From CAIXSC01 sp046349915 (GTDB lineage: Bacteria; Planctomycetota; Planctomycetia; Pirellulales; Pirellulaceae), in NCBI GenBank assembly GCA_046349915.1, contig JAXMBL010000003.1, positions 372,001 through 436,000 on the forward strand: 64,000 nucleotides of DNA, given 5' to 3'. Positions 9,285 to 18,183 of this stretch are shown here, piece by piece (within the stretch, counting starts at the first letter, position 1; every line of letters starts with the position of its first letter). The position numbers and the translations under genes are program-made. The notes under the pieces were generated by a model. That model made no database searches. It was not told the origin of the DNA and worked only from the letters and a program-made list of their open reading frames with translations.

Positions 9285-10711
9285 ACCCTCCGTGCGACTC
9301 CAACAGTCCGCTCCGTTCGCGACGCGCATGGCTGATTGAATCCGGCTGTGGCCTTGGCGCCGTGGCCTTACAGTGGCTATTCGCTCGTGAATCGACAGCT
9401 CATGCGAACGTGTTGGGCGATGCACCACCGCATCATCAACCAACGGCCAAGCAAGTGATTGTGCTGTTCATGGGAGGCGGTCCGAGTCAGGTGGACACGT
9501 TCGATCCCAAGCCCGAGCTGAATCGGCTGCATGGCGGAACGGTGCCCGACAGCATCGCTCGGCACATTCCACGAATCGCCCGATCCCCGTTGAATAACTT
9601 GTTCGGCTCTCCCTTCAAATTCGCTCGGCATGGCGAATGTGGAATGGAGGTGTCGGAGTTGTACCCCGAGTTGGCTCGACATGCCGACCGACTTTGCTTG
9701 ATTCGCAGCATGCGGCACGATTCGCCCATCCATGCGCCCGCCGAGTATTTGTCGTTGACGGGGACGCAGACAGGCAATCGACCGAGCTTAGGTGCTTGGG
9801 TCACTTATGGATTGGGTAGCGAGAACGATAACTTGCCGGCTTTCATGGTGTTTTTCTCCAATGGCGAGACAACTCGCGAGCCTGGGTGGAGTGCGGGGTT
9901 TTTGCCCGCGCGATTTCAAGGGACGCGAGTCGATAAAGGCGTGCCCAACTTAACGCTACCCGCTGGCCTCCCCCCCGACGCTCGCCGTCGTCAGCTCGAT
10001 CTGCTGGCGAGATTCAATCGACGTCATCACGAGTCGCTGGGTGAGCCGTCCGAGTTGGAAGCTCGGATTGAAAGCTACGAGTTGGCTTATCGGATGCAGG
10101 CAGCCGCGCCCGAAGCCTTCGATTTATCGCAAGAAACCGCCGAGACTCGCGCGCTGTATGGACTCGACCAAAAAGAGACGAAAGAGTTTGGCGAGCACTG
10201 TGTGTTGGCGAGACGCATGATTGAGCGCGGTGTGCGATTTATTCAATTGAGACATGGGAAATGGGACGCGCACGGGAAGTTGGTGGAGAATCATCGAGAC
10301 AACTGTCGAGCGACTGACCGGCCGATTGCCGCATTGCTGACCGATTTACAGCGACGTGGGTTGCTTGATCAAACCTTGGTAATCTGGGGCGGCGAGTTTG
10401 GCAGAACGCCCGCCGCCCAAGGTGGACTCGGCGCTGACGCAGGCCGTGATCATTCGCCCTCGGGTTATTCCATGTGGCTCGCGGGAGGCGGCGTGCGCGG
10501 CGGGCAAGTGATCGGAGCAACTGATCCCGTGGGTTATGCGGCCATCGAACGGCCCGTGCATCCGCAGAGCTTGCACGCCACGATGTTGCATGCGTTGGGA
10601 ATCGATCAACATCGCCTGTTCTACGAACGACATAACCGTCGCGAGTTGGTCACGGTGAACGGCGCCGAAGTGCTGCATGAAGCACTGTTGCCCCGTACGA
10701 CGGACTTCTAG
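9281..10711 (+). CDS. DUF1501 family exported protein
   Basis: 476 aa; its start overlaps the stop of the DUF1549/1553 gene (ATGA). The N-terminus has a twin-arginine-like segment (SRRAWLIESGCGLGAVALQWL) consistent with export. The core carries VIVLFMGGGPSQVDTFDPKP, RSMRHDSPIHAPAEYLSLTG, EHCVLARRMIERGVRFIQLR, GGEFGRTP and AGRDHSPSGYSMWLAGGGV, the same layout as the partial paralogue at the window start. The final residues LLPRTTDF and the TAG stop lie inside a family A palindrome, so the native C-terminus appears to have been replaced by the repeat. Probably acts with its partner in the periplasm; activity unknown. Confidence 0.9.
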   Translation: MNPPCDSNSPLRSRRAWLIESGCGLGAVALQWLFARESTAHANVLGDAPPHHQPTAKQVIVLFMGGGPSQVDTFDPKPELNRLHGGTVPDSIARHIPRIARSPLNNLFGSPFKFARHGECGMEVSELYPELARHADRLCLIRSMRHDSPIHAPAEYLSLTGTQTGNRPSLGAWVTYGLGSENDNLPAFMVFFSNGETTREPGWSAGFLPARFQGTRVDKGVPNLTLPAGLPPDARRRQLDLLARFNRRHHESLGEPSELEARIESYELAYRMQAAAPEAFDLSQETAETRALYGLDQKETKEFGEHCVLARRMIERGVRFIQLRHGKWDAHGKLVENHRDNCRATDRPIAALLTDLQRRGLLDQTLVIWGGEFGRTPAAQGGLGADAGRDHSPSGYSMWLAGGGVRGGQVIGATDPVGYAAIERPVHPQSLHATMLHALGIDQHRLFYERHNRRELVTVNGAEVLHEALLPRTTDF

Positions 10712-11000
10712 TCCGTCGCTCCTGTCCTAGGCGATGGGCGCCAGGCTCTCATCACGGGCCCGGTTGTGACAAGGTGGCGAGTTTCCTTGCGGCTCTTTCG
10801 GTACGGTTCAAATCGACGGACTAGAAGTCCGTCGTACATCAGTTTGCCCCCGTACGACGGACTTCCAGTCCGTCGATCTGAGCCCAGCGACCCGTCCTGG
10901 ATTTCTGATCTGTAAGTCGGTGAACGACGCGTATTGGCTGACGGCGAGAGGCGCTCGTTGGCCGCGCGGCTGTTCCGCTCGCGAAGCGAGCGGGCTACTA
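10690..11000. repeat. Repeat-rich intergenic region: three family A palindromes, one family D palindrome
   Basis: Family A copies lie at 10693-10719, 10812-10837 and 10850-10876. A family D variant (stem CCGCTCGC/GCGAGCGG) is at about 10970-10998. The first overlaps the end of the DUF1501 gene. No coding sequence is recognised between 10712 and 11018. Confidence 0.88.
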
Positions 11001-11018
11001 AGTACGATGGACACTCTA

Positions 11019-11846
11019 TCACCGCGACAGGAATTCGAATGCGCGGCGAGCGGTTGCTGGTGCGTCATGGCTGTGGCGGCTTAGTTCCACATGCACTCCC
11101 GCTTGGTAGCTTGCGTCCCGCAAGGCCCGCAGCACTTCGCCGAAGTCGATCTCCCCTTCGCCGAACATCAGATGTTCATGCACTCCAGCTCGAATGTCTT
11201 CCAAATGCACGTTGATCAGCAAGTCGCGATATCGCTCGATGTAGCTGGCCAACGGCGTCTCGCCCTGACAATGCAGGTGACCGATGTCGAGTGTGAGTTG
11301 AAAATGGGGCGGCGAGCCGAGTCGCTCGCGAAGTTCGTCGAACTTTCGCATCGTGTCGATGAACATCCCCGGTTCGGGCTCAAAGCCAATGAGGACGGAT
11401 CGCTGGTCGGCGTAATCGAGCACGGGTGTCAACGCACTGGTCAAACGTTCCCAGACCACCTCGACCGAGCTATCGTCGCGCACGATGCCCGACCAGAAAG
11501 AGACGCAATCGCTGCCGAGCTCGGCGGCGATATCGGTTGCTCGTCGGAGAAAATCAATCCGCTGTTCACGGCGTTCGGAAAAGGGCGACACGAGCGTCGG
11601 TTCGTGCTTGATTCGCGGGTTGAGCAGAAAGCGGGCGCCCGTTTCGACGACGCTGCGGAGCGAATAACGCTGCAGAGCCCGCGAGTATTCTGCGATCCGC
11701 GAATCGAGATCCAGTGCAAATGGATTCAGGCAATTGTGATCCAGCGTGACGGCGATGCTGCGGTAGCCGATTTCCGCGATGACTTCGACGGCGTCGAGTG
11801 GATCGTGATGAGCGAACCCGTTGGTGTTGTAGCCGAGCAAATACAT
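11019..11846 (-). CDS. Sugar phosphate isomerase/epimerase-like TIM-barrel protein
   Basis: 275 aa, xylose-isomerase-like TIM barrel (AP endonuclease family 2 fold). Metal-ligand positions are suggested by IGFEPEPGMF, LTLDIGHLHCQG and LLINVHLEDIRAGVHEHLMFGEG, ending with HVELSRHSHDA. It is the last gene of a minus-strand operon, 27 bp after the UbiA-like gene. An isomerase of this type next to a UbiA-like enzyme recalls the EboE/EboC pair of the ebo metabolite-traffic gene set. That link is inference only, since the other ebo genes are not adjacent. The substrate is unknown. Confidence 0.82.
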   Translation of the reverse strand: MYLLGYNTNGFAHHDPLDAVEVIAEIGYRSIAVTLDHNCLNPFALDLDSRIAEYSRALQRYSLRSVVETGARFLLNPRIKHEPTLVSPFSERREQRIDFLRRATDIAAELGSDCVSFWSGIVRDDSSVEVVWERLTSALTPVLDYADQRSVLIGFEPEPGMFIDTMRKFDELRERLGSPPHFQLTLDIGHLHCQGETPLASYIERYRDLLINVHLEDIRAGVHEHLMFGEGEIDFGEVLRALRDASYQAGVHVELSRHSHDAPATARRAFEFLSR

Positions 11847-11873
11847 GTGGCGCGCCGCGGTAGATGTGTGGTA

Positions 11874-12860
11874 CTAGGTCGAGTAGACCCAACGTCCCAG
11901 GATGATCATTGGGGCGAGCAAGGCGATGACGGCCAGCCCCCAGTAGGGTCCGTTCATTCCCATGGCGATGGCGGCGTCGAACAAGATGAGTGATTGGATG
12001 CAGTTCTTGACGACCGCCTGCACTCGCTGAGGCTCGGGGTTCGTCACCGCCGTGGCGCCTCGACGAACAATTGGGACGAACAGCGAGGCGAGCAGGACGG
12101 ACCAGAAGACGACTGGCTTGAACCGCACCACGCCATACTCGCCGGCGTACTGCGGGATGATTCCCAGGAGAACAATGCCCGCGGCCATCACGACCAAAGA
12201 GGCAATCAACGGCGCACGGTTGCTGATCGTAGCTTCGGTCCGTGCAAACCAAGTGACTCCCACGATATACAGTCCGATGCCTCCCGCGGCGAGCAACTGC
12301 GAGGTTTCGAAGCCGAGCGTGGCGAGATTGCCTCCGACGGTGTGACTTGCCAGACTCATTCCCAACAGCACATTACCGAACCGGCATGCTCCCATTCCCA
12401 AAGGGCCCAGTAGAGTATGTTTGAGGATTCGATCATATAGGACCACGAAGATCGCGATCGCCAAAGCGATCACGCCCGACCGCCAGGGCAGGGGCGAGTT
12501 ATTCGGCAGCGCCAATCCAGCGGCCCAACCCACGGTGATGCCTCCCGCCAAGAGAGTCAATCCCAGAGTGCGAGCCCATGCCAACTCGATGCGACCCGAT
12601 GGCAGCGGACGCTGAGGACGCTCGACTCGATCAATCTCGATGTCAAACACATCGTTGAGGACCATGCCCGCGAGATAGAGCAGGGCGGAGGCGAGTCCCA
12701 GCGCGACGGCGGCGAGTGGGTATTTGTGGATTGGCCAGCCGACAAAGGCCAGCCCCATGCCGATGTCGGCAAGGGCCGTAAAGACGTTAGGGATACGCAG
12801 CAGGCGAGCGTAGTCGATAAGTCGCGCGGGAGACGGAGTCGACGAAGTTGTAGCGTTCAT
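11874..12860 (-). CDS. UbiA-like prenyltransferase (EboC-like)
   Basis: Polytopic membrane protein of 328 aa with about eight or nine hydrophobic segments. The first Asp-rich motif, NDVFDIEIDRVERPQRPLPSG, is the NDxxD signature that binds prenyl diphosphate. The second is weaker, YDRILKHTLLGPLGMGACR. The form ERPQRPLPSGRI is typical of the EboC-like and chlorophyll-synthase-like branches rather than of ubiquinone UbiA. It is the second-last gene of the operon, between the ABC permease (24 bp upstream) and the TIM-barrel isomerase (27 bp downstream). The likely activity is transfer of a polyprenyl group; acceptor unknown. Confidence 0.83.
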   Translation of the reverse strand: MNATTSSTPSPARLIDYARLLRIPNVFTALADIGMGLAFVGWPIHKYPLAAVALGLASALLYLAGMVLNDVFDIEIDRVERPQRPLPSGRIELAWARTLGLTLLAGGITVGWAAGLALPNNSPLPWRSGVIALAIAIFVVLYDRILKHTLLGPLGMGACRFGNVLLGMSLASHTVGGNLATLGFETSQLLAAGGIGLYIVGVTWFARTEATISNRAPLIASLVVMAAGIVLLGIIPQYAGEYGVVRFKPVVFWSVLLASLFVPIVRRGATAVTNPEPQRVQAVVKNCIQSLILFDAAIAMGMNGPYWGLAVIALLAPMIILGRWVYST

Positions 12861-12884
12861 GCTCGATTCCAGATGCGGATCATG

Positions 12885-13733
12885 TTAGCTGCTGGCGCTG
12901 CGGTAACTTTCGAGCGCCCGTTGAAACAACCAACGCGACCCCAGGAAGCTGCCGACTGTCGCCGCGAGCGCGAAGACGCACAGCCAAGTGTTTTCGGGAT
13001 GTAGCGGCAAGGCGACAAGCCGCGCGGGAACATTGACCACGACGAGTACGGGAATCAGATAGGTGAACGCCCAGCGTAAAGGCGAACCCCAGCGGCCCGC
13101 GTAAATCTCCATCGGGTAGCGGGAAAAATTGGTGATGTAGAACCAGAAATCGTACAGCGTTTGGTTGCGGCCCAGCCAGATGCTGGTCGCCGACAACACG
13201 ATCATCAGGCTGTACAGAATGGCGATGCCGCAACAGAGGTACAGCGGAAACAGCAGCAAAACCCACGGCTGTAAGCCGAACTGGCTATCGGGTCGAGTGG
13301 CTAGGCCGTGGAGGCTGTAGGCGAGCAGACCGGCGCCGAGCAGGAAATTCGAAAGCGACGACCAGTCGACCTTGTGCAGCGAAACCAAAAACTGCGTGTC
13401 GATCGGTTTGAGCAGTGCGAAGTCCAGATTGCCCGTGCGAATCAATTCGCTGAATTCCTCGCAATTGGGCATGAAGAACGCTTGAACGACGCTGTTGATC
13501 AGCATGGAGGTTGCGAGAAAAGCGAAGAACTCGTCGCGTCCCCAGCCGCTTCCCGCGCCGATCTGGTCGGTGTACTGAAAGATCAGCAGATAGAAGCCCA
13601 GATTCATCATGGCCCACGACAGCGACGATACGCATTCGATGACGAAGTTCAAACGAAACGTCATGTCGCGCACAAGGCTGTTGCGAGCGAAGGTGAGGAA
13701 AATGAGCCAATAGCTCGGTCGGTCGCTCGGCAT
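12885..13733 (-). CDS. ABC-2 family transporter permease
   Basis: 282-aa integral membrane protein of the ABC2_membrane_6 type (COG3694-like). It has about six membrane segments and the typical block FFMPNCEEFSELIRTGNLDFALLKPIDTQF followed by FSRYPMEIYAGRWGSPLRWAFTYLIP. These permeases work with a partner permease and an ATPase. Neither is adjacent here, so the ATPase must be encoded elsewhere. The gene lies 21 bp downstream of the EVE-domain gene and 24 bp upstream of the prenyltransferase gene, all co-directional. Confidence 0.85.
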   Translation of the reverse strand: MPSDRPSYWLIFLTFARNSLVRDMTFRLNFVIECVSSLSWAMMNLGFYLLIFQYTDQIGAGSGWGRDEFFAFLATSMLINSVVQAFFMPNCEEFSELIRTGNLDFALLKPIDTQFLVSLHKVDWSSLSNFLLGAGLLAYSLHGLATRPDSQFGLQPWVLLLFPLYLCCGIAILYSLMIVLSATSIWLGRNQTLYDFWFYITNFSRYPMEIYAGRWGSPLRWAFTYLIPVLVVVNVPARLVALPLHPENTWLCVFALAATVGSFLGSRWLFQRALESYRSASS

Positions 13734-13754
13734 GCGATTTCGCTCTCCGAGGAC

Positions 13755-14231
13755 TTAGGTCCGCGGACCTTTCTTGGCGGCTGCCAGGATGGCGTCAAAC
13801 TCGGCTTTCTTCACGGGCTGAACAGACAACCGAGATCCCTTGCGCAATAGTTCCATCTCGGCGAGCTTCGGCATGCCGCGGAGTTCTTCCAGGGGTATGG
13901 CTCGGGGAAAGATCTGGTCCAATTGCAGGTCGACCATGTACCAGCGAGGGTTCTCGGCGGTCGATCCTTCGTCATAGTACTTGCTGCGCTTGTCCCAGGC
14001 CGACGAGTCGGGATAGGCTTCGCGCACGACTTTGGCGGTTCCCACGGCGCTCGGCGGATCGGCATTGGAGTGGTAAATCAGCACTCGGTCCCCGAGCTTC
14101 ATGTCGTCGCGTAGGAAATTACGAGCTTGATAGTTTCGGACTCCGTCCCAACAAGTCGTCTGGTTTGCCGATTCCTTGAGATCTTGGATCGAAAACGACT
14201 CAGGTTCCGTCTTGACCAGCCAGTACCGCAT
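13755..14231 (-). CDS. EVE-domain protein (thymocyte nuclear protein 1-like)
   Basis: 158 aa, essentially one EVE domain of the PUA-like fold. Diagnostic pieces: RYWLVKTEPESFSIQDL at the N-terminus, WDGVRNYQARNFLRD, GDRVLIYHSNADPP, AYPDSSAWDKRSKYYDE, WYMVDLQ and a C-terminal RLSVQPV. EVE proteins bind modified bases in nucleic acids (5-methylcytosine derivatives or modified RNA, depending on the member). It is the first gene of a four-gene minus-strand operon with a transporter, which looks like chance grouping. It is worth noting that the BREX helicase in this window carries an ASCH domain of the same PUA-like superfamily. Confidence 0.9.
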   Translation of the reverse strand: MRYWLVKTEPESFSIQDLKESANQTTCWDGVRNYQARNFLRDDMKLGDRVLIYHSNADPPSAVGTAKVVREAYPDSSAWDKRSKYYDEGSTAENPRWYMVDLQLDQIFPRAIPLEELRGMPKLAEMELLRKGSRLSVQPVKKAEFDAILAAAKKGPRT

Positions 14232-14360
14232 ATCACCTCGTCACGAACGACGCTCATTCCCAATCTTTAGGTTCAGCCCCAAGAACGGCTGTCCGCCTGT
14301 TCGGGGCCCCTGATTGTAGAAAGGGACCCCCAAGACGGGAAGCCGCGCACGCCAGTTCCC

Positions 14361-15125
14361 GTAGCGGAACTCGCAAGAGTTCCGACCGTCAACGGCCGCA
14401 CCAGCGCCGCAAGCCAAAGACCGCCCGCAAGGCTCAGATCGCCCCGAGCTCGTCCAAGTTCGTTCCTCCGCAGGCGGCGTTTCTTGTAGCGGAACTCGCA
14501 AGAGTTCCGACCGTAACCCGCCGCACCAGCGCCGCAAGCAGAAGACCGCCCGCCCGCCCCAGAGCACCCCGATCCCATCCGACGTCGTTCCTCCGCAGGC
14601 GCGTTTCTTGTAGCGGAACTCGCAAGAGTTCCGACCGTGGCCACCGCACCAGCGCCGCAAGCCAAAGACCGCCCGCAAGCCCCAGATTGCCCCGAGCTCG
14701 TCCGAGTTCGTTCATCCGCAGGCGGCATTTCTTGTAGCGGAACTCGCAAGAGTTCCGACCGTAACCCACCGCACCAGCGCCGCAAGCAGAAGACCGCCCG
14801 CCCGCCCCGAAACGCCCCGAGCTCGTCCGACGTCGTTCCTCCGCAGGCGGCGTTTGTTGTAGCGGAACTCGCAAGAGTTCCGCCCGTGACCCGCCGCACC
14901 AGCGCCGCAAGCAGAAGACCGCCTGCACGCCCGGAATGCCCCGAACCCCTTCCGACGTCGTTCATCCGCAGGCGGCGTCTCCTGTAGCGGAACTCGCAAG
15001 AGTTCCGCCCGTCAACGGCCGCACCAGCGCCGCAAGCCGATAACAGCCCGCTCGCCCCAGAATGCCCCGAGCCCGTCCGGCGTCGTTCATCCGCAGTCGG
15101 AATTCTTGCGAATTCCGCTACATCG
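14361..15125. repeat. Tandem array of six roughly 125-bp units with family B palindromes
   Basis: Each unit starts with a family B palindrome (stem GGAACTC/GAGTTCC around GCAA). Unit starts are at about 14361, 14486, 14610, 14734, 14859 and 14984, a period of 124-125 bp. The array ends at 15095-15122 with the palindrome in opposite orientation and with stem GGAATTC/GAATTCC. The body has a conserved CACCAGCGCCGCAAGC block and a more variable middle. Because the period is not a multiple of three, the long apparent minus-strand frame across it is judged spurious. Confidence 0.93.
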
Positions 15126-15242
15126 CGTGATATCATCCACCCTTCCGGCAAATGGGCTTCTCTAGACAGGTGACTGATTGCTATTGAGCGCAAGTGAACA
15201 ACCTCGGTAGACTCGCGGGTCGCTTCAAGAGGAGAGGGCCGC

Positions 15243-16916
15243 ATGTCGAGTTGGCTGATTTGTTCCGTGCTTGCAATACTACCGGCAGCTCCTCCAGCAC
15301 GAGTCGCCGAGTCACAGGTCGCCGCTCCGGATACGGTCGTGGTCTGCCCGGCGACCTTCCTCCCAGCTCTGCAACCGTGGGTGTTGCATCGACAACGGCA
15401 GGGGCACCGCTTGGTGCTCGTCCCGGCCGACGGCGCCGCCGCGTCGATTCGTGACGAGATCCGCGCGGTTGCGGCCCAAGGGGGCCTGCGAGCGATCGTG
15501 TTGGTCGGCGACTTTCGCCCCGACAGCTCACCGTCCACAGACCGACGTAATCCCGCCGCAAACGTCGGAGTGCCAACCTTTTTCGCGGACGCCAAGGTCA
15601 ACGTGAAATGGGGTTCGGAGCCCAAAATTGCGACAGACAACTGGTACGCCGATCTGGATGACGACGATTTGCCCGACGTCGCGATCGGTCGAATTCCTGT
15701 CGATACCCCGACCGAACTCAGCTCAATCGTCGCTCGCATCATCGCCTACGAAAACTCGCGAGATTTCGGACCGTGGCGCCAGCGAGTGAATTTTGTGGCG
15801 GGTGTGGGAGGTTTCGGCGCACTGGTCGATACGATCCTGGAAACGGCTACTAAGAAGTTTCTGACCGACGGTATCCCCACGGGCTACTCGACCACGATGA
15901 CGTACGGTAGTTGGCGGAGTCCCTACTGTCCCGACCCGCGACGTTTTCAAAACGCGACGCTCGATCGCTTCAACGAAGGGTGTTTGTTTTGGGTGTACAT
16001 CGGTCACGGGCACCCGCTGCAATTGGATCGAGTGAGATTGCCAAACGCCACTTATCCAATCCTCACCGTGAACGATATGGCTCGCCTGCAGAGTCGCCGT
16101 ACGCCGCCTGTCGCGGTGATGCTGGCCTGCTATACGGGCGCATTTGATTTGCAGCGAGATTGTTTGGCCGAGGAAATGTTGCGAGCGGAAGGGGGGCCGA
16201 TTGCCATTCTGTGCGGCACTCGAGTGACCATGCCCTACGGCATGTCGCTGCTGGCTCACGGCATGCTCGAAGAAGCCTTCCGCGAGCGACGTGAGACGTT
16301 AGGCGAAGTAATGATGAATGCCAAACGGCGCATGATGAGCGCCGAGCCCGAGGATGGTCATCGCCAACTGATTGACGCGATCGCGGCAGCGGTCAGCCCG
16401 TCGGCCGAATTATTGGCGGACGAACGTCGCGAGCACCTGCATTTGTTTCAATTGATCGGCGACCCACTCTTGCGTATTCATCAACCGCAAGACGCGGTGG
16501 TGGAGATCCCCGAGGATGTCGATGCCGGGAGTGAAATCGAAATTGCTTTGGAGAGTCCCATCGCGGGCAAGGGCTTGGTCGAGTTGGTTTGTCGACGCGA
16601 CCGTTTGCGAGCGGACCCGCCTGCTCGACCTGACTTTGAGCGAGCTGCCATGGCATTCGAAGAGTTTGACGAAACGTATCGACAGGCGAACGACCGACGG
16701 TGGATGCGCGAATCGTTGTCTTGGAATGAGCCGGGGGTGATTCGAGCGAAATTGGTGATTCCCGAAGACGCGCACGGCCCATGCCATTTGACGCTGTTTG
16801 TCGACGGAGGTCAGCGGCACGCCATCGGCGCGGCGAATGTGTTCGTGCGACGCTATCGAGGGAAGCCGCTCACCATCGGCCAGTCCCCTAGTGTTTCGCC
16901 GCCAATAACCCGCTAG
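15243..16916 (+). CDS. Peptidase C25 (gingipain-type) exported cysteine protease
   Basis: 557 aa. A GGAG ribosome-binding site precedes the ATG and a short signal sequence (SSWLICSVLAILPAAPPARVA) follows. The caspase-like C25 fold is indicated by DTVVVCPATFLPALQPWVLHR, IVLVGDF, DDDLPDVAIGRIPVDT and VNFVAGVGG. The catalytic dyad is His near residue 255 (YIGHGHP) and Cys near 295 (VMLACYTGAFD), about 40 residues apart. The domain ends with LFQLIGDPLLRIHQP, followed by a beta-sandwich-like C-terminal region. No propeptide or type IX secretion tail is obvious. Probably periplasmic or secreted, acting in protein turnover. Single gene. Confidence 0.85.
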   Translation: MSSWLICSVLAILPAAPPARVAESQVAAPDTVVVCPATFLPALQPWVLHRQRQGHRLVLVPADGAAASIRDEIRAVAAQGGLRAIVLVGDFRPDSSPSTDRRNPAANVGVPTFFADAKVNVKWGSEPKIATDNWYADLDDDDLPDVAIGRIPVDTPTELSSIVARIIAYENSRDFGPWRQRVNFVAGVGGFGALVDTILETATKKFLTDGIPTGYSTTMTYGSWRSPYCPDPRRFQNATLDRFNEGCLFWVYIGHGHPLQLDRVRLPNATYPILTVNDMARLQSRRTPPVAVMLACYTGAFDLQRDCLAEEMLRAEGGPIAILCGTRVTMPYGMSLLAHGMLEEAFRERRETLGEVMMNAKRRMMSAEPEDGHRQLIDAIAAAVSPSAELLADERREHLHLFQLIGDPLLRIHQPQDAVVEIPEDVDAGSEIEIALESPIAGKGLVELVCRRDRLRADPPARPDFERAAMAFEEFDETYRQANDRRWMRESLSWNEPGVIRAKLVIPEDAHGPCHLTLFVDGGQRHAIGAANVFVRRYRGKPLTIGQSPSVSPPITR

Positions 16917-16941
16917 CCCTGTCTTCCGCTATCCTCAACTC

Positions 16942-17100
16942 AATGGAAAAACACGGAAAAACACGGAAAAACACCGACTCAATCTCTTTCCTGATCCTTA
17001 TCCCAATTCCATGTCCTTCCGTGTTTTTCCGTGGCCATACCAAGGGCGGCGCTTGTACGCGGCGCGGCTGATCATCTCGCGAAGCGAGATGGCTACTCAC
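16942..17100. repeat. Intergenic repeats: GGAAAAACAC tandem, its inverted partner, and a family D palindrome
   Basis: Three tandem copies of an 11-bp ACGGAAAAACA-type unit (about 16943-16975) face an inverted copy near 17018-17032 (GTGTTTTTCCGTG). They can form a hairpin between the convergent protease and stress-protein genes and could serve as a terminator. A family D palindrome (CATCTCGC/GCGAGATG) follows at 17072-17096. Confidence 0.8.
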
Positions 17101-17109
17101 GGATGGCTA

Positions 17110-18108
17110 CTATGGGATGGGCGGTTGAGGTAGAACTTTGGGCAGATGGTCGACCGGCGGCGGCTCCGCCAGTGGCGGACGCTTGCGGATGGGGCTGACG
17201 AACCCTTGGGGTTTGAGCGCCAAGACCGAGCATTGGACTTGGTGGAGCACCATGTCGAGCGTATTTCCCAGGAATACTCCGGCCACGCCGGTGCGAGCCA
17301 GAGTGCCCATGACTAGCAAGTCGATTTGGTTTTCTTTCGCGAACTTGGGAATTTCGATCTTCGCGTCGCCTCGTACCAAATGCACGCGTTCGACGCCGCC
17401 CGTGAACCCTGACTGCTGGACTAAGGCGTCGAGGCACCCGCCGTGTTCCGTGCGGAGCGTCGACTGCAGCTGCTCGAACTCGTCCGACTTCATATAGTCG
17501 CGCACAATTTTCTCGCCGTAGACGCTCCAGGCATGCATGACATCGACGCGAGCCTCCATGACTCGAGCGATGTCCAAGGCGGTGGCAAGAATGCGTTGAT
17601 CGAGTTCCGCGTGGCAAGCTCGCTCGGGATTGGTGTCGACGGCGGCGAGCACTCGGGTGATCGGGCCCTCTTGATCGGCCGGAATGAGCCACACGGGGCA
17701 GGGACATTTACGTAGTAGTTCAAAGGCTGTGGAGCCGAACGCGCCTCCGCGAGCGCTCAGGTGTCCTTTCGCGGCTCGGATCAACAAGTCGTGCTTGCCT
17801 CGCAGCACCTGCCGCACCAGTTCTTCGGACGTGCGTCCCATCAACACTCGATATTTCGCGCTGAAACCCCGTTTTCGCAGGGAGGCGACAAGTTTCTTCA
17901 GCTTGCCGGTCTTCTCGGCGAGCAGCAGATCTTGGACATGTTGCGAATCGTTCCAGGCCATCCGTTGAGCCCAGTTGAGTCGTGGCAGGCCGTCGACCAA
18001 GGTGAGAGCCGCTCCGTGGGCTTGAGCTAAACGGACGGCGCGTTCGACGATCAGAGTGGTGGGTTGAGAGGTATCGACTCCAACGAGGATGTTCTTGAAG
18101 GTGATCAT
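17110..18108 (-). CDS. Tandem-domain universal stress protein
   Basis: 332 aa with two UspA domains. The start at 18108 is set by a clear AAGGAG 9 bp upstream and by the typical opening MITFKNILVGVDTSQ. Domain 1 (about 1-145) ends with CPCPVWLIPAD. Domain 2 (about 150-300) has VLAAVDTNPE, LLVMGTLARTGVAGVFLGNT and CSVLALKPQGF. The full ATP-binding GxxG(9x)G(S/T) signature is incomplete in both, so ATP binding is uncertain. A Pro-rich tail closes the protein. It is downstream of another UspA gene in the same orientation, within a stress cluster. Confidence 0.88.
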   Translation of the reverse strand: MITFKNILVGVDTSQPTTLIVERAVRLAQAHGAALTLVDGLPRLNWAQRMAWNDSQHVQDLLLAEKTGKLKKLVASLRKRGFSAKYRVLMGRTSEELVRQVLRGKHDLLIRAAKGHLSARGGAFGSTAFELLRKCPCPVWLIPADQEGPITRVLAAVDTNPERACHAELDQRILATALDIARVMEARVDVMHAWSVYGEKIVRDYMKSDEFEQLQSTLRTEHGGCLDALVQQSGFTGGVERVHLVRGDAKIEIPKFAKENQIDLLVMGTLARTGVAGVFLGNTLDMVLHQVQCSVLALKPQGFVSPIRKRPPLAEPPPVDHLPKVLPQPPIP

Positions 18109-18183
18109 GGAACGACTCCTTGGAACATTGCGTTTGGTTGATGGTCCAGGCAATGAGTAAGCGAGTTGAATTGTGTTCGGTCG

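Noticed and set aside
14361..15125. Possible CRISPR array
   Set aside because: Units are about 125 bp with only a palindromic head conserved strongly and no short repeat/unique spacer pattern; no cas gene is nearby. The 137-bp and 134-bp arrays were rejected for the same reason.
14273..15742. Long minus-strand open frame (489 codons) across the 125-bp array
   Set aside because: It translates the tandem repeat in shifting frames, overlaps the protease gene antisense and has no family similarity. The repeat period is not a multiple of three.
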